Positions 20,299 to 28,243 of a DNA stretch of 64,000 bases are shown here, one piece after another. The stretch is taken from assembly GCF_000259275.1 (NCBI RefSeq), contig NC_017735.1:434001-498000 (forward strand), read 5' to 3'. Origin of the DNA: Helicobacter cetorum MIT 99-5656. GTDB taxonomy: Bacteria; Campylobacterota; Campylobacteria; Campylobacterales; Helicobacteraceae. The notes below the pieces were generated by a model. The model was not told the DNA's origin and made no database searches. It saw only the letters and a program-made list of their open reading frames with translations. Positions within the stretch are counted from its first letter, which is position 1; each line of letters opens with the position of its first letter. A program made the position numbers and the translations under genes.

Positions 20299-21924
20299 AT
20301 GCACACTCTCATTAAGAGCGTTTTAGAAGAAATTTTAGAAACTGAAGTCGTTATTGAATACCCTAAAAACAGAGAGCATGGGCATTATGCCACGCCCGTT
20401 GCCTTTAATCTAGCAAAGGTCTTTAAAAAACCGCCTTTAGCTATCGCTGAAGAGCTGGTTGTTAAAATCAGCTCGCATTCAAAAGTTCAAGGATTTTTTG
20501 ATAGCGTAGTTGCTTGTAAAGGTTATATTAATTTCACCCTTTCTTTGGGCTTTTTGGAGCGTTTCACTCAGAGTACTTTGGAATTAAAAGAAAAATTTGG
20601 CTCTAAAACTCCTAGTAAAAATTCTCAAAAAATCTTTTTAGAATATGTGAGCGCTAACCCTACAGGGCCTTTACATATAGGGCATGCAAGGGGGGCGGTA
20701 TTTGGCGATAGCTTGGCAAGAATCGCCCGCTTTTTAGGGCATGAAGTTCTATGCGAATACTATGTGAATGATATGGGGGCTCAGATTCGCTTGCTAGGGC
20801 TTTCAGTATGGCTTGCTTATAAAGAGCATGTTTTAAAAGAGAGTGTAACTTACCCAGAAGTCTTTTACAAAGGCGAATACATCATAGAAATCGCAAAGCT
20901 TGCTAGTAAGGATTTAGAGCCTAGCCTTTTTGAGCAAAACGAAGAAGTGATTATTGAAGTCTTAAGCGGCTATGCTAAGGATTTAATGCTTTTAGAAATC
21001 AAGGACAATTTAGATGCTTTGGGCATTCATTTTGATTCCTATGCGAGCGAAAAAGAAACTTTTAAGAATAAAGACAAAGTGTTTGAACGCCTAGAAGCAG
21101 CGAACACCCTTTATGAAAAGGATTCTAAAGTTTGGCTCAAATCTTCGTTACACCAAGACGAAAGCGATAGAGTGCTTATCAAAGAAGATAAGAGCTACAC
21201 TTATTTAGCCGGCGATATTGTCTATCATAATGAGAAGTTTAAGCAAGATTACACCAAGTTCATCAACATTTGGGGAGCAGACCACCATGGCTATATCGCT
21301 AGGGTAAAAGCCAGCCTTAATTTCTTGGGCTATGATTCTAACAAACTTGAAGTTTTACTCGCTCAAATGGTGCGGCTACTCAAAAACGGCGAACCTTATA
21401 AGATGAGTAAGCGAGCGGGCAATTTTATCTTAGTTAAAGATGTAGTAGAAGATATAGGCAAGGACGCCTTGAGATTTATTTTCTTAAGCAAACGCCTTGA
21501 TACGCATTTGGAATTTGATGTAAACAGCCTGAATAAGCAGGACAGCTCAAACCCTGTTTATTACATCTATTACGCTCATTCTCGCATTCATACCATGCTA
21601 GATAAATCAGCTTTTTCTCAAGAAGAGATTTTAAAAACCCCCTTAAACCATTTGAATGCTGAAGAAAAATACTTGCTCTTTAGTGCCTTAAGCCTACCTA
21701 AAGTCATTGAGTCTTCTTTTGAAGAATACGGCTTACAGAAAATGTGCGAATACCTAAAAACTTTAGCTTCTGAGTTTCACAGCTTCTATAATGCCTGTAA
21801 AATTTTAGATACCCCTAAGGAAAAAGAGCTTTTAAAGGTGTGTTTGGTCGTTAGCCTAAGTCTTAGAAACGCCCTATCTCTCTTAGGTATAGAGATAAAA
21901 AAGAAGCCCTTATCTCAAAATTAA
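20299..21924 (+). CDS. argS: Arginyl-tRNA synthetase
   Basis: A class I synthetase of 541 residues with HIGH (NPTGPLHIGHARGAV) and KMSKR (YKMSKRAGNF) signatures, an N-terminal Add-1 tRNA D-loop domain and a DALR anticodon-binding domain at the C-terminus (YYAHSRIHTM onward). It charges tRNA-Arg, including the GCG tRNA at 11571. It lies 2 bp after tatA, presumably on the same transcript. Confidence 0.97.
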   Translation: MHTLIKSVLEEILETEVVIEYPKNREHGHYATPVAFNLAKVFKKPPLAIAEELVVKISSHSKVQGFFDSVVACKGYINFTLSLGFLERFTQSTLELKEKFGSKTPSKNSQKIFLEYVSANPTGPLHIGHARGAVFGDSLARIARFLGHEVLCEYYVNDMGAQIRLLGLSVWLAYKEHVLKESVTYPEVFYKGEYIIEIAKLASKDLEPSLFEQNEEVIIEVLSGYAKDLMLLEIKDNLDALGIHFDSYASEKETFKNKDKVFERLEAANTLYEKDSKVWLKSSLHQDESDRVLIKEDKSYTYLAGDIVYHNEKFKQDYTKFINIWGADHHGYIARVKASLNFLGYDSNKLEVLLAQMVRLLKNGEPYKMSKRAGNFILVKDVVEDIGKDALRFIFLSKRLDTHLEFDVNSLNKQDSSNPVYYIYYAHSRIHTMLDKSAFSQEEILKTPLNHLNAEEKYLLFSALSLPKVIESSFEEYGLQKMCEYLKTLASEFHSFYNACKILDTPKEKELLKVCLVVSLSLRNALSLLGIEIKKKPLSQN

Positions 21925-21945
21925 GTTTGAGATTAACCCTTTTAT

Positions 21946-21951
21946 TATAAT
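21946..21951 (+). promoter_or_regulatory. -10 box of hugZ promoter
   Basis: TATAAT 37 bases before the hugZ ATG, followed by AAGGAG. Heme-use genes are often iron-regulated, but I do not see a convincing Fur box. Confidence 0.45.
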
Positions 21952-21987
21952 ATTCTCTCGTTATCAAAACTAAGGAGAATATTTATT

Positions 21988-22743
21988 ATGCTTACTCGTA
22001 TTATAGAACACATGAACGCTCATCATGTAGAAGACATGAAGGGCTTGTTAAAAAAATTCGGACAAATCCATAACGCTGAGAATGTGAAGTTTCAAAGCGT
22101 GGATTCTCAAGGCATTGTGATTAGCTACAATGATAATCAAACCTTAAGAATTGAATTTAGCGAAGAGATTAAAGACCCCAAAGATTATAAAAATGCCATT
22201 ATTGAGCTGTGTCAGAGTGTAGAAAAAACCCATGATTTAAAAGGTGTTGAAGAAGAAATCAAAGCCTTTAGAGAAAGCTTTGATTCTATTTGTTTAGCGA
22301 CCTTACACCCTAATGGGCATGTGGTATGCTCTTATGCAAGCCTTATGTTTGATGGCAAGCAATACTATATTTATGTGAGTGAAGTGGCAGAGCATTTTGC
22401 CAGCCTTAAGCACAACCCAGAGAATGTAGAAGTCATGTTCTTAGAAGATGAAAGCAAAGCCAAATCAGCGATTTTGAGAAAACGCTTGCGTTATAAGACT
22501 AAAGTGCGTTTTATTGAAAGGGGAGCTGAGTTTGACAAAGCATTTGACGCTTTTATTGAAAAAACAGGCGGAGCTGGGGGCATTAAAACCATACGCACCA
22601 TGCAAGATTTCCATTTAATCGCACTAGATTTTGGCAAGGGTCGCTATGTAAAAGGCTTTGGTCAAGCCTATGATATTTCAGGCGATAGCATCACTTACGC
22701 CGGAGCTAAAGGCAACCCACACACTTTCGTGCATAAGAAATAA
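21988..22743 (+). CDS. hugZ: Heme oxygenase HugZ
   Basis: A 251-residue split-barrel (FMN-binding-like) heme oxygenase that opens heme to release iron for growth in the host. The N-terminal DUF2470-like segment ([17 protein letters not shown]) is followed by the barrel ([21 protein letters not shown] and [19 protein letters not shown]). The C-terminal loop PHTFVHKK carries the His reported to ligate heme in H. pylori HugZ. It is monocistronic, with a strong hairpin downstream. It is the last core gene before the accessory block. Confidence 0.95.
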   Translation: MLTRIIEHMNAHHVEDMKGLLKKFGQIHNAENVKFQSVDSQGIVISYNDNQTLRIEFSEEIKDPKDYKNAIIELCQSVEKTHDLKGVEEEIKAFRESFDSICLATLHPNGHVVCSYASLMFDGKQYYIYVSEVAEHFASLKHNPENVEVMFLEDESKAKSAILRKRLRYKTKVRFIERGAEFDKAFDAFIEKTGGAGGIKTIRTMQDFHLIALDFGKGRYVKGFGQAYDISGDSITYAGAKGNPHTFVHKK

Positions 22744-22773
22744 ATTAGAGAGAGTCCTAGCTCTCTCTAATTT
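22742..22773 (+). terminator. Hairpin after hugZ
   Basis: A perfect 13-bp inverted repeat, AAATTAGAGAGAG / CTCTCTCTAATTT, with the six-base loop TCCTAG, begins at the hugZ stop codon. There is no long T-run, but the symmetric AT flanks allow it to act in either direction. It separates core genes from the accessory block. Confidence 0.75.
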
Positions 22774-22966
22774 ATCCTAAAAAACACTCTTCAATAATAA
22801 TTTTAATGAAATTTAGTTGCTTCACCCCTATTTACAAGCCATAAATTTGGCATTTTATAAACAATAAACAAAACGAATTTATTGTGGGTTTTTTGTGTTA
22901 ACAAAAAATAAGCGAAAGCTTTAACGGATAATTAGAGTAACAACCCTATGCTCTCATCTTATCATC

Positions 22967-23494
22967 TCATTTAAGAGCCTTGACTTTTAAGCTAAAGTCA
23001 GCGTGGGGGCCACCTGTAAAAGGGCATAGACATGAGCCTGTAACCACGCCATCATTCAAGCTCGCACTTTTGCCCCCTAGAATAATATCGCCACTATCTA
23101 TAACGACACTATTTGCTGTTATTGTGGCGTTTTCTTTAGCCTTAATCGTGGCGTTAGAGCATTCTATGATTAGCTCCTTTAAACTCTCCACTTTTAGCAC
23201 GCTGTCTTTGTAGGTTATTTTTGTGCCGTCTTTATATAATATGGTTTCGGCATCGCTTTCTAGCTCTTTTTCATCATTGATAATGCTAGTGCCTAGCACT
23301 AAAGAAAATCCTTGAATTTTCAAATATAGCACCACCTCATCTTTGGTCGGTGGTATATAGTGCGTTTTGAAGCCATTTTGTAATTTAGTGTATGGAACAA
23401 AATCGCTTTGTGTGCCATTATATACTACTCTTACAAGGCTTTTATTGACTTCTATAATCTTTGCGAGATAGATTTTTGCTTCCCCAAATTCCAT
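22967..23494 (-). CDS. Orphan phage baseplate spike (gpV-like)
   Basis: A 175-residue protein resembling phage baseplate assembly protein V. An OB-like N-terminal half (FGEAKIYLAKIIEVNKSLVRVVY, PPTKDEVVLYLKI) is followed by a repetitive beta region (TILYKDGTKITYKDSVLKVE, ATIKAKENATITANSVVIDSG) like a triple beta-helix needle. The C-terminal GVVTGSCLCPFTGGPHAD may be a metal-binding tip. I start it at the internal ATG with AAAGG seven bases upstream. No other tail genes surround it, so it is a prophage relic or a domesticated spike. Confidence 0.65.
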   Translation of the reverse strand: MEFGEAKIYLAKIIEVNKSLVRVVYNGTQSDFVPYTKLQNGFKTHYIPPTKDEVVLYLKIQGFSLVLGTSIINDEKELESDAETILYKDGTKITYKDSVLKVESLKELIIECSNATIKAKENATITANSVVIDSGDIILGGKSASLNDGVVTGSCLCPFTGGPHADFSLKVKALK

Positions 23495-23566
23495 TATATT
23501 ACCTTTCATGTGTGATTAGTCAGCGTGGGTAACTACTCCAGCATTTTACACTATATGCTCCATACT

Positions 23567-23587
23567 CCCCATAGCTAAAGCTAGGGG
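23567..23587. repeat. ISHp608-type terminal hairpin, isolated
   Basis: CCCCATAGCTAAAGCTAGGGG is, as I recall it, the exact reverse complement of the hairpin that TnpA of ISHp608 binds at the ends of that IS200/IS605 element. A TTAC (the ISHp608 target tetranucleotide) lies 17 bases away at 23546-23549. No ISHp608 transposase gene adjoins it, so it is probably a solo end or remnant. Confidence 0.55.
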
Positions 23588-24036
23588 CTTTATAGCGTTT
23601 TTTGTAAAATCGCTTTAACTCCAAAACACCCCCATAAAAGCCTTTTAACGCCGTTTTTCTAGTGTCTTATTGTATCTAAAGTAAAAATACCTATCTCTTT
23701 ACAAAATACAAAATAGAGCCTTTAAACAGCTTTATTCAAAAATTCCCCTTTTTCGCGGTTTGGAACCGTACGGAGTGGATTTTGCTAGGAAGAACCTATT
23801 ATTTGGTTTGGTTGTAGTCTAGTCTTTTCTAGGTCCTACACTCTCTACTGACTAGCAACCCTAACACGAAGCTAAGCATTACATTTTTGGTTTTCTTTTT
23901 GGTTTGTTTTTTATAGAGTTTTGGTTTTTGTTTTGTAGGGGTTAGGCTTTGTTGTTTGGTTATGGTCTTAAAAACGCTCTTATTAAGTTAAGTTTTTCTT
24001 TATATAGAATGCCCCCAAACTTGCTCGGTTTCTAAT
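23588..24036. other. Non-coding accessory stretch with a G/T-rich tract
   Basis: About 450 bases without a supportable gene. From about 23800 to 23960 the plus strand is strongly biased to G and T (many TTGGTTTT runs), unlike the AT-balanced intergenic DNA elsewhere. It may be a worn plasmid or ICE origin or replication region, but I cannot identify iterons or a nick site. Confidence 0.35.
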
Positions 24037-24471
24037 TTGAATAAAATTTTAATAGATTATTGCTCCCCATTAGTTAAGTATGAAGAAATGCTAACTATTA
24101 CTCATAGGCATAGAAACGAAAATCTTAATGCTTCAGGTAGCACACGAGAAACTTGCTTACTCTACTTAGTATATCATTATCAAAATGAGATTTTGGAGCG
24201 TTTAAACAATGATAAAAATTTATCGCTATTAATTTATGAAAAAAATCAATCTTTCAACGACCTTAGAAAATTCCTAGTCATTTTCAACCGCTATGGTATG
24301 TCTTTAACCAAAGAAGATATTAAGAGTATAGAGCTAAAAGAAAGAGATGGTAAGAAATCTTTATGCATCGTTATTAAATACGATGAAAAAATTAAAACAG
24401 AATTTATCCAAAAACATAGCAAAAAGGAAGCGGATAGAGCAAGGTTTAAGAAAAGAAGTCGTAGTCTTTGA
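24037..24471 (+). CDS. Hypothetical accessory protein (144 aa)
   Basis: An open frame from a TTG (NKILIDYCSPLVKYEEMLT) to 24471. The product is basic and ends in a charged tail (KKEADRARFKKRSRSL). It looks soluble, with one ITHRHRNENLNASGSTRE stretch and a helix-rich middle. I recognise no domain. There is no ribosome-binding site before the TTG, so the true start could be the ATG at 24088, or the gene may be 5'-truncated. It lies among mobile-element remnants; plasmid-borne origin is likely. Confidence 0.4.
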   Translation: MNKILIDYCSPLVKYEEMLTITHRHRNENLNASGSTRETCLLYLVYHYQNEILERLNNDKNLSLLIYEKNQSFNDLRKFLVIFNRYGMSLTKEDIKSIELKERDGKKSLCIVIKYDEKIKTEFIQKHSKKEADRARFKKRSRSL

Positions 24472-24687
24472 TAGTCTCTGTTTGGAATTTAAGACAGCTT
24501 TGAACTGCATTCAAAGTCCTAGAAAGATTATTTTTTCACAGTCTCTCCTTTTGTAATGCTAGTGGGAGCTATTCTTGATTTTTATACTGATATTTACAAA
24601 AAATCAAAACCAAAAAGACCAAGATAAAATAAAACTATGATTAAGATATAAGAGCAATGGAGATTGTTTTTTAAAAAAGACATTTGA

Positions 24688-24861
24688 ATGCAAAAACTAA
24701 AAGATTTTATTAACAAACACGAAAGCCTTTGCTATGTTTTAGGATTGCTAATCCTAATGGTGCCTTTAATTATCAACCATATAGATAGAGAGATGAGAAT
24801 ACTAGCAAACGCTTTGACTATGCTTATTTTTGCTTTGCTGTATGCTAAGAACATAAGATGA
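24688..24861 (+). CDS. Small two-helix membrane protein (57 aa)
   Basis: ATG at 24688 opens a 57-codon frame beginning MQKLKDFINKHESLCYVLGL. It has two hydrophobic segments (CYVLGLLILMVPLIIN and ILANALTMLIFALLY) separated by a charged loop (HIDREMR). The size and topology resemble small VirB3- or ICE-type membrane proteins, but I see no specific match. The ribosome-binding site is weak. It is followed by the right end of the IS605-type element, which may have separated it from its neighbours. Confidence 0.4.
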   Translation: MQKLKDFINKHESLCYVLGLLILMVPLIINHIDREMRILANALTMLIFALLYAKNIR

Positions 24862-24996
24862 GATTTTAAAATGCCATACAAAATATTTAAAAACCCTTTA
24901 TGACAACCTCACTTGTTATAACCTTATTATTCTAATTTTAGTGAAACACCCCTCGCTAAAGCGAGGAGCTTCCTAACTAAAGCACCCTACTGAATG

Positions 24997-26319
24997 CTAA
25001 TACGAAAGGCTTTGCTCTTTAAAGTCTGCAAGGCTATTTCCTAACCCAAGAAGACTTAACCCTTTGCTTAAAATATTACTTGCGGCGTTTATATCTCTAT
25101 GCTCTATATATCCGCAATTTTGACACAGATATTCTCTATGATTTAATTTAAGCTCGTGGTTGATTTGCCCACAACTATGACAAGTTTTACTCGTATATTG
25201 TGGGGGAGCTTTCACTAACAATTTGCCATTATGCTGTTGTTTGTAGTCTAAAAAAGAGATGATTTGATAGAATGAAGTATTTAGTATAGACTTATTAAGC
25301 CCACTCTTTTGTTTAACATTTTTGAGTTTGGCTCTTTTGGTCATGTTCTTAATTTGTAAGTCTTCAACTACTATCAATTCAAATTGCTTTGAAAGTTCGC
25401 TTGTGATTTTATGGTATCTGTCTAGTTTTTGATAGCTTGATTTATCAAAGGCTTTGTTTAATTTTTTTTGAGTTTTGTAAAAATTACCTCCTAGTTTGAT
25501 TTTATTTTGTTTAGATTTTAAAACCCTACGGCTTTGTTTTCTTTGTAGTCTTTTAAATTCTTTAGAGTATTTTTTAAAAGAATGTAGTTTAGAATAAGTA
25601 GGAATAAGTCGTTTTAGATTGATATTTTCATCTACTTTTAAACCTAGTTCTTTCATGTCTTTTTGGTATTGTTCTAGGTCGGTTAGTTTTTCATATTCTT
25701 TTAAATCAACGCTTAAAGCTATATCATAGATATTTAAGTCCACACCGACACAATTTCTAGGCTCTTTAATAGTGTTAAGCTCTTTTTCGTATTCTATGCT
25801 AAAACTAACAAAATATTTTTGATGAGAGCAAGAGACTACGATTTGTTTAATCTTAGCATTAAGGGGTAAGTCTCTATGCATACGCATTTTTAAGGGCATT
25901 TTCATTAAGTTAAACATCTTAAAGCGTTCGTTAAAGTCTTTGATAGAAAAGCCTTGATTATTCCAAGTAAAACTTTGTTTAGCAAATTTAGAGTTTTTAA
26001 ATTTAGGAAAGCCCCTATTTTTGACTTTAAAGGCATCTCTTAAGGCTCTTTCTGCATTCATGCGTGATTGTTGAGCGACTACACTACTAAAACTTAAATT
26101 CCTAGCTTTTAAATGGTGCTTAATCGCACTATCTAATTCGCTTGATTTTTGCCATTTTCTTTGTTTAGTGGGTAAATCTTTGTTTTTTTCGTATTGCTCT
26201 TGTTGTAGATTTAAGCAAATGTTATAGGCTTGGTTATAGACAAAAAAAGAGTGTTGTAATTTGGTCTGTTGCTCTTTGGTAGGATACAAACGAAATTTAA
26301 AGCCCTTATTTACTTTCAT
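24997..26319 (-). CDS. tnpB: TnpB, RNA-guided RuvC nuclease of the IS605-type element
   Basis: A 440-residue TnpB, the ancestor-type relative of Cas12. An N-terminal helix-turn-helix (KGFKFRLYPTKEQQTKLQ) is followed by a WED-like part and a split RuvC nuclease with all three acidic residues: Asp in VGVDLNIYDIALS, Glu in VVEDLQIKNM and Asp in EHRDINAASNIL. The zinc ribbon CHSCGQ...CQNCG sits between the last two. TnpB uses an RNA from the 3' end of its own gene to cut the empty donor site and so retain the element. No frameshift is seen. It is divergent from tnpA. Confidence 0.93.
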   Translation of the reverse strand: MKVNKGFKFRLYPTKEQQTKLQHSFFVYNQAYNICLNLQQEQYEKNKDLPTKQRKWQKSSELDSAIKHHLKARNLSFSSVVAQQSRMNAERALRDAFKVKNRGFPKFKNSKFAKQSFTWNNQGFSIKDFNERFKMFNLMKMPLKMRMHRDLPLNAKIKQIVVSCSHQKYFVSFSIEYEKELNTIKEPRNCVGVDLNIYDIALSVDLKEYEKLTDLEQYQKDMKELGLKVDENINLKRLIPTYSKLHSFKKYSKEFKRLQRKQSRRVLKSKQNKIKLGGNFYKTQKKLNKAFDKSSYQKLDRYHKITSELSKQFELIVVEDLQIKNMTKRAKLKNVKQKSGLNKSILNTSFYQIISFLDYKQQHNGKLLVKAPPQYTSKTCHSCGQINHELKLNHREYLCQNCGYIEHRDINAASNILSKGLSLLGLGNSLADFKEQSLSY

Positions 26320-26355
26320 AGAAAGATTTTAGCATAATTTAGTTAAACTTGGTCT

Positions 26356-26772
26356 ATGAAACAAATTGATAATATTAGACATGGCAGACATTGTGTTTTT
26401 TTAATGCATGTGCATTTAGTATTTGTAACTAAATATAGGCGTAAAGCATTCAACAAAGAAGTTATAGACTTTTTAGGTTCTGTATTTGCTAAGGTATGCA
26501 AAGACTTTGAAAGCGAGTTAGTAGAATTTGATGGGGAAAGCGACCATGTGCATTTACTTATCAATTATCCACCAAAAGTTAGTGTTAGTAGGTTAGTTAA
26601 TTCTTTAAAGGGTGTTAGTAGTCGTTTGGTTAGACAACAAAATTTTAAAAATGTTAAAGCTACTTTGTGGGGCAATCATTTATGGTCGCCTAGTTATTTT
26701 GCTGGAAGCTGTGGGGGTGCTCCTTTAGAAATCATTAAGCAATATATCCAAGAGCAAGAAACACCACATTAG
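26356..26772 (+). CDS. tnpA: TnpA, Y1 HUH transposase of the IS605-type element
   Basis: A 138-residue single-strand transposase. The HUH metal motif is in ESDHVHLLINYPP and the catalytic tyrosine in EIIKQYIQEQE. LVFVTKYRRKAF near the start is typical of IS200/IS605 TnpA. It cuts and joins single-stranded ends at the subterminal hairpins. It is intact and divergent from tnpB, the IS605 arrangement. Confidence 0.94.
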   Translation: MKQIDNIRHGRHCVFLMHVHLVFVTKYRRKAFNKEVIDFLGSVFAKVCKDFESELVEFDGESDHVHLLINYPPKVSVSRLVNSLKGVSSRLVRQQNFKNVKATLWGNHLWSPSYFAGSCGGAPLEIIKQYIQEQETPH

Positions 26773-27032
26773 ATTTGCTAACCTTTTGTTTTTAGGTTAA
26801 ATGACACTAAAAAATAGCCTAACGGCTATTGACGCTTACATCTCCGCCCTAAAGGACGGAGTTTTTCGCTTTGTTGGGATAAATTATTACTTCCCAATAA
26901 TTGATACTACTATTAGCTATCTCTTACTAACTTAATTACTTATTAGATAATTCTGTATAATTCATTAAAGTTAATTCAAAATCTATATCATTATGACATA
27001 CTTTTAAAACAACTAAATTTAAGGAAAATAAC

Positions 27033-27296
27033 ATGACCATTTGTATTGCTAATGAAAAGGGTGGTAGTGGTAAAAGCACGCTTTGTGTAAACTTAGCCGT
27101 GCAATTACTAAAAGACAATAAAGAAGTGGTTGTTTTAGATATTGATAATAAAACTTTTAGTTTATTTAATCGTGGTAATGGCTTTAGCGATACTTTAAAG
27201 CAAATGGTATCTAAGTATGAGAATATCCTTATTGATACTAAGGGGGAATATAGCAAGGAAACCCAAAAAACCATGCTTTGCGGTTTAGAAGAGTAA
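27033..27296 (+). pseudogene. ParA-family ATPase, internally deleted
   Basis: An 87-codon remnant of a plasmid/ICE-type ParA (normally about 220 residues). The start and deviant Walker A motif are intact (ANEKGGSGKSTLCVNLA) with a good AAGGAA ribosome-binding site. Between VVVLDID and the FSDTLKQMVSKYENILIDTKG block roughly 15-20 residues seem missing, and after QKTML the C-terminal half is gone. The frame stays open across the junctions, suggesting in-frame deletions. It could not be a functional partition ATPase. Helicobacter ICE (tfs) regions carry the intact gene. Confidence 0.75.
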
Positions 27297-27334
27297 AAAA
27301 ACATAAAAACAAACACAGCAAGGAGCATACAAGT

Positions 27335-27706
27335 ATGGATTTACAACAAATTGATGAGCTAGAAAAAAAGTTTGAAGAACAAGAAGAACAACAAGCCCAA
27401 GATACCCCCTTAGAGCAAGAGCCTAGCATAAAGGAAGTAAAAACCCCTAAAAAAAGGGGGCGTAAAAAGAGCTTGTTAGATGAAGATAAGAAAAAGAGCT
27501 TTAACATTGCTTTTAGTCCATCTGTTATAAAAGAACTTGATGAATTTTTGCTAGAATTTGGCTCATTTAAAGAGACACGAAGCACTTTTATTGAAGAAGC
27601 GCTTATTAGGCATTTAAAACACAGAAAAAACACCCAAGAGCAGAAACTCTTAAAACAAATTGAAAAACTAAAAAACAAAGGAATAGATAACAATAAACTT
27701 GAATGA
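27335..27706 (+). CDS. Ribbon-helix-helix-like protein downstream of parA
   Basis: A 123-residue protein. The start ATG at 27335 has AAGGAG nine bases upstream; an earlier in-frame start at 27278 overlaps the parA remnant. The N-terminal half is acidic and Gln/Glu-rich, followed by the basic patch KTPKKRGRKK. A C-terminal fold (SFNIAFSPSVIKELDEFLLE then ETRSTFIEEALIRHLKH) looks like a ribbon-helix-helix DNA-binding domain. Its position directly after parA suggests a centromere-binding ParB-analogue or copy-control protein of the parent plasmid/ICE. Confidence 0.65.
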   Translation: MDLQQIDELEKKFEEQEEQQAQDTPLEQEPSIKEVKTPKKRGRKKSLLDEDKKKSFNIAFSPSVIKELDEFLLEFGSFKETRSTFIEEALIRHLKHRKNTQEQKLLKQIEKLKNKGIDNNKLE

Positions 27707-27929
27707 ATTTTTTACGCATAAGGTAGTCTATAAAGACACCCCTTTAAAGTTTAAGGATACACTAGAACAAGAAATCAGCCAAGCTAGTTTGGTAGAGAAG
27801 TTAATCTTAGCTAATGTCTTAGCTAATATGGTATTTGCTAAAACAAGCAATGAAAACGCCCCTAAAATTCTTATTTCACGCTTGATGTGTAAATTCAATC
27901 CTATTGATTATGAAAGCACTATTAGATGA
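27699..27929 (+). CDS. Hypothetical plasmid/ICE protein (76 aa)
   Basis: Starts at a TTG that overlaps the end of the ribbon-helix-helix gene and ends inside the next gene. The 76-residue product (NEFFTHKVVYKDTPLKFKDT at its start) contains a helical LVEKLILANVLANMVFAKT. I recognise no domain. The tight overlaps with both neighbours suggest an operon inherited as a unit from a mobile element. It could be truncated. Confidence 0.45.
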   Translation: MNEFFTHKVVYKDTPLKFKDTLEQEISQASLVEKLILANVLANMVFAKTSNENAPKILISRLMCKFNPIDYESTIR

Positions 27930-28221
27930 AGAAGAATATGAATATAACTTAGAATGGCCAAATGAAGAAAAAGAAGACAGGCTCTTTAATTACTTTTTAT
28001 TTCTAAATGGTGTTAAAGAAAGTAATGCAGAAGAAGTGTTTGATGAAAGTGTAGAAATCTATGATGAATGCTTAATAGAAATCGCTCAAAATGTCCTTAA
28101 AGATAAATTTTCTTATGACATTGACTTGTTGCAAGTTTTAGTAAAAGGTTATGCTAAAGAGATTAGAGAATTTTTAGAAAGTAAAGGTAGCGATAAACTG
28201 CCTTTGAGAAAAAATAAATGA
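27910..28221 (+). CDS. Hypothetical acidic plasmid/ICE protein (103 aa)
   Basis: ATG at 27910 lies inside the tail of the previous gene. The product is acidic (ALLDEEEYEYNLEWPNEEKE), mostly helical, with a middle segment NAEEVFDESVEIYDECLIEI and no membrane helix. No domain is recognised. It completes the parA/RHH cluster; the DNA after it decays into the TIR-like pseudogene. Confidence 0.5.
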   Translation: MKALLDEEEYEYNLEWPNEEKEDRLFNYFLFLNGVKESNAEEVFDESVEIYDECLIEIAQNVLKDKFSYDIDLLQVLVKGYAKEIREFLESKGSDKLPLRKNK

Positions 28222-28243
28222 GATAACAAGGATAGAAAAAATA

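Larger units (their letters stand above)
24941..26878 (-). mobile_element. IS200/IS605-family element with tnpA and tnpB
   Basis: Divergently transcribed tnpB (minus) and tnpA (plus) are bounded by subterminal hairpins: CCTCGCTTTAGCGAGG near 24952-24967 and CTCCGTCC-TTTA-GGGCGGAG near 26842-26861 (minus-strand reading). On the minus strand TTAT (26879-26882) flanks the left end and TCAC (24941-24944) marks the right end, matching the tetranucleotide logic of this family. The boundaries are therefore 24941 to 26878, about 1.94 kb. Both genes are intact, so it may still be active. Confidence 0.75.

Noticed and set aside
24347..24556. Second ORF overlapping the end of the 144-residue hypothetical
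   Set aside because: Overlaps in another frame without ribosome-binding site; composition is not protein-like.
26343..26564. Minus-strand ORF opposite tnpA
   Set aside because: Shadow of tnpA, which has intact HUH and Tyr motifs.
27238..27693. Ser/Phe/Cys-rich minus-strand ORF opposite the RHH gene
   Set aside because: Reverse-strand shadow of an acidic coding region.
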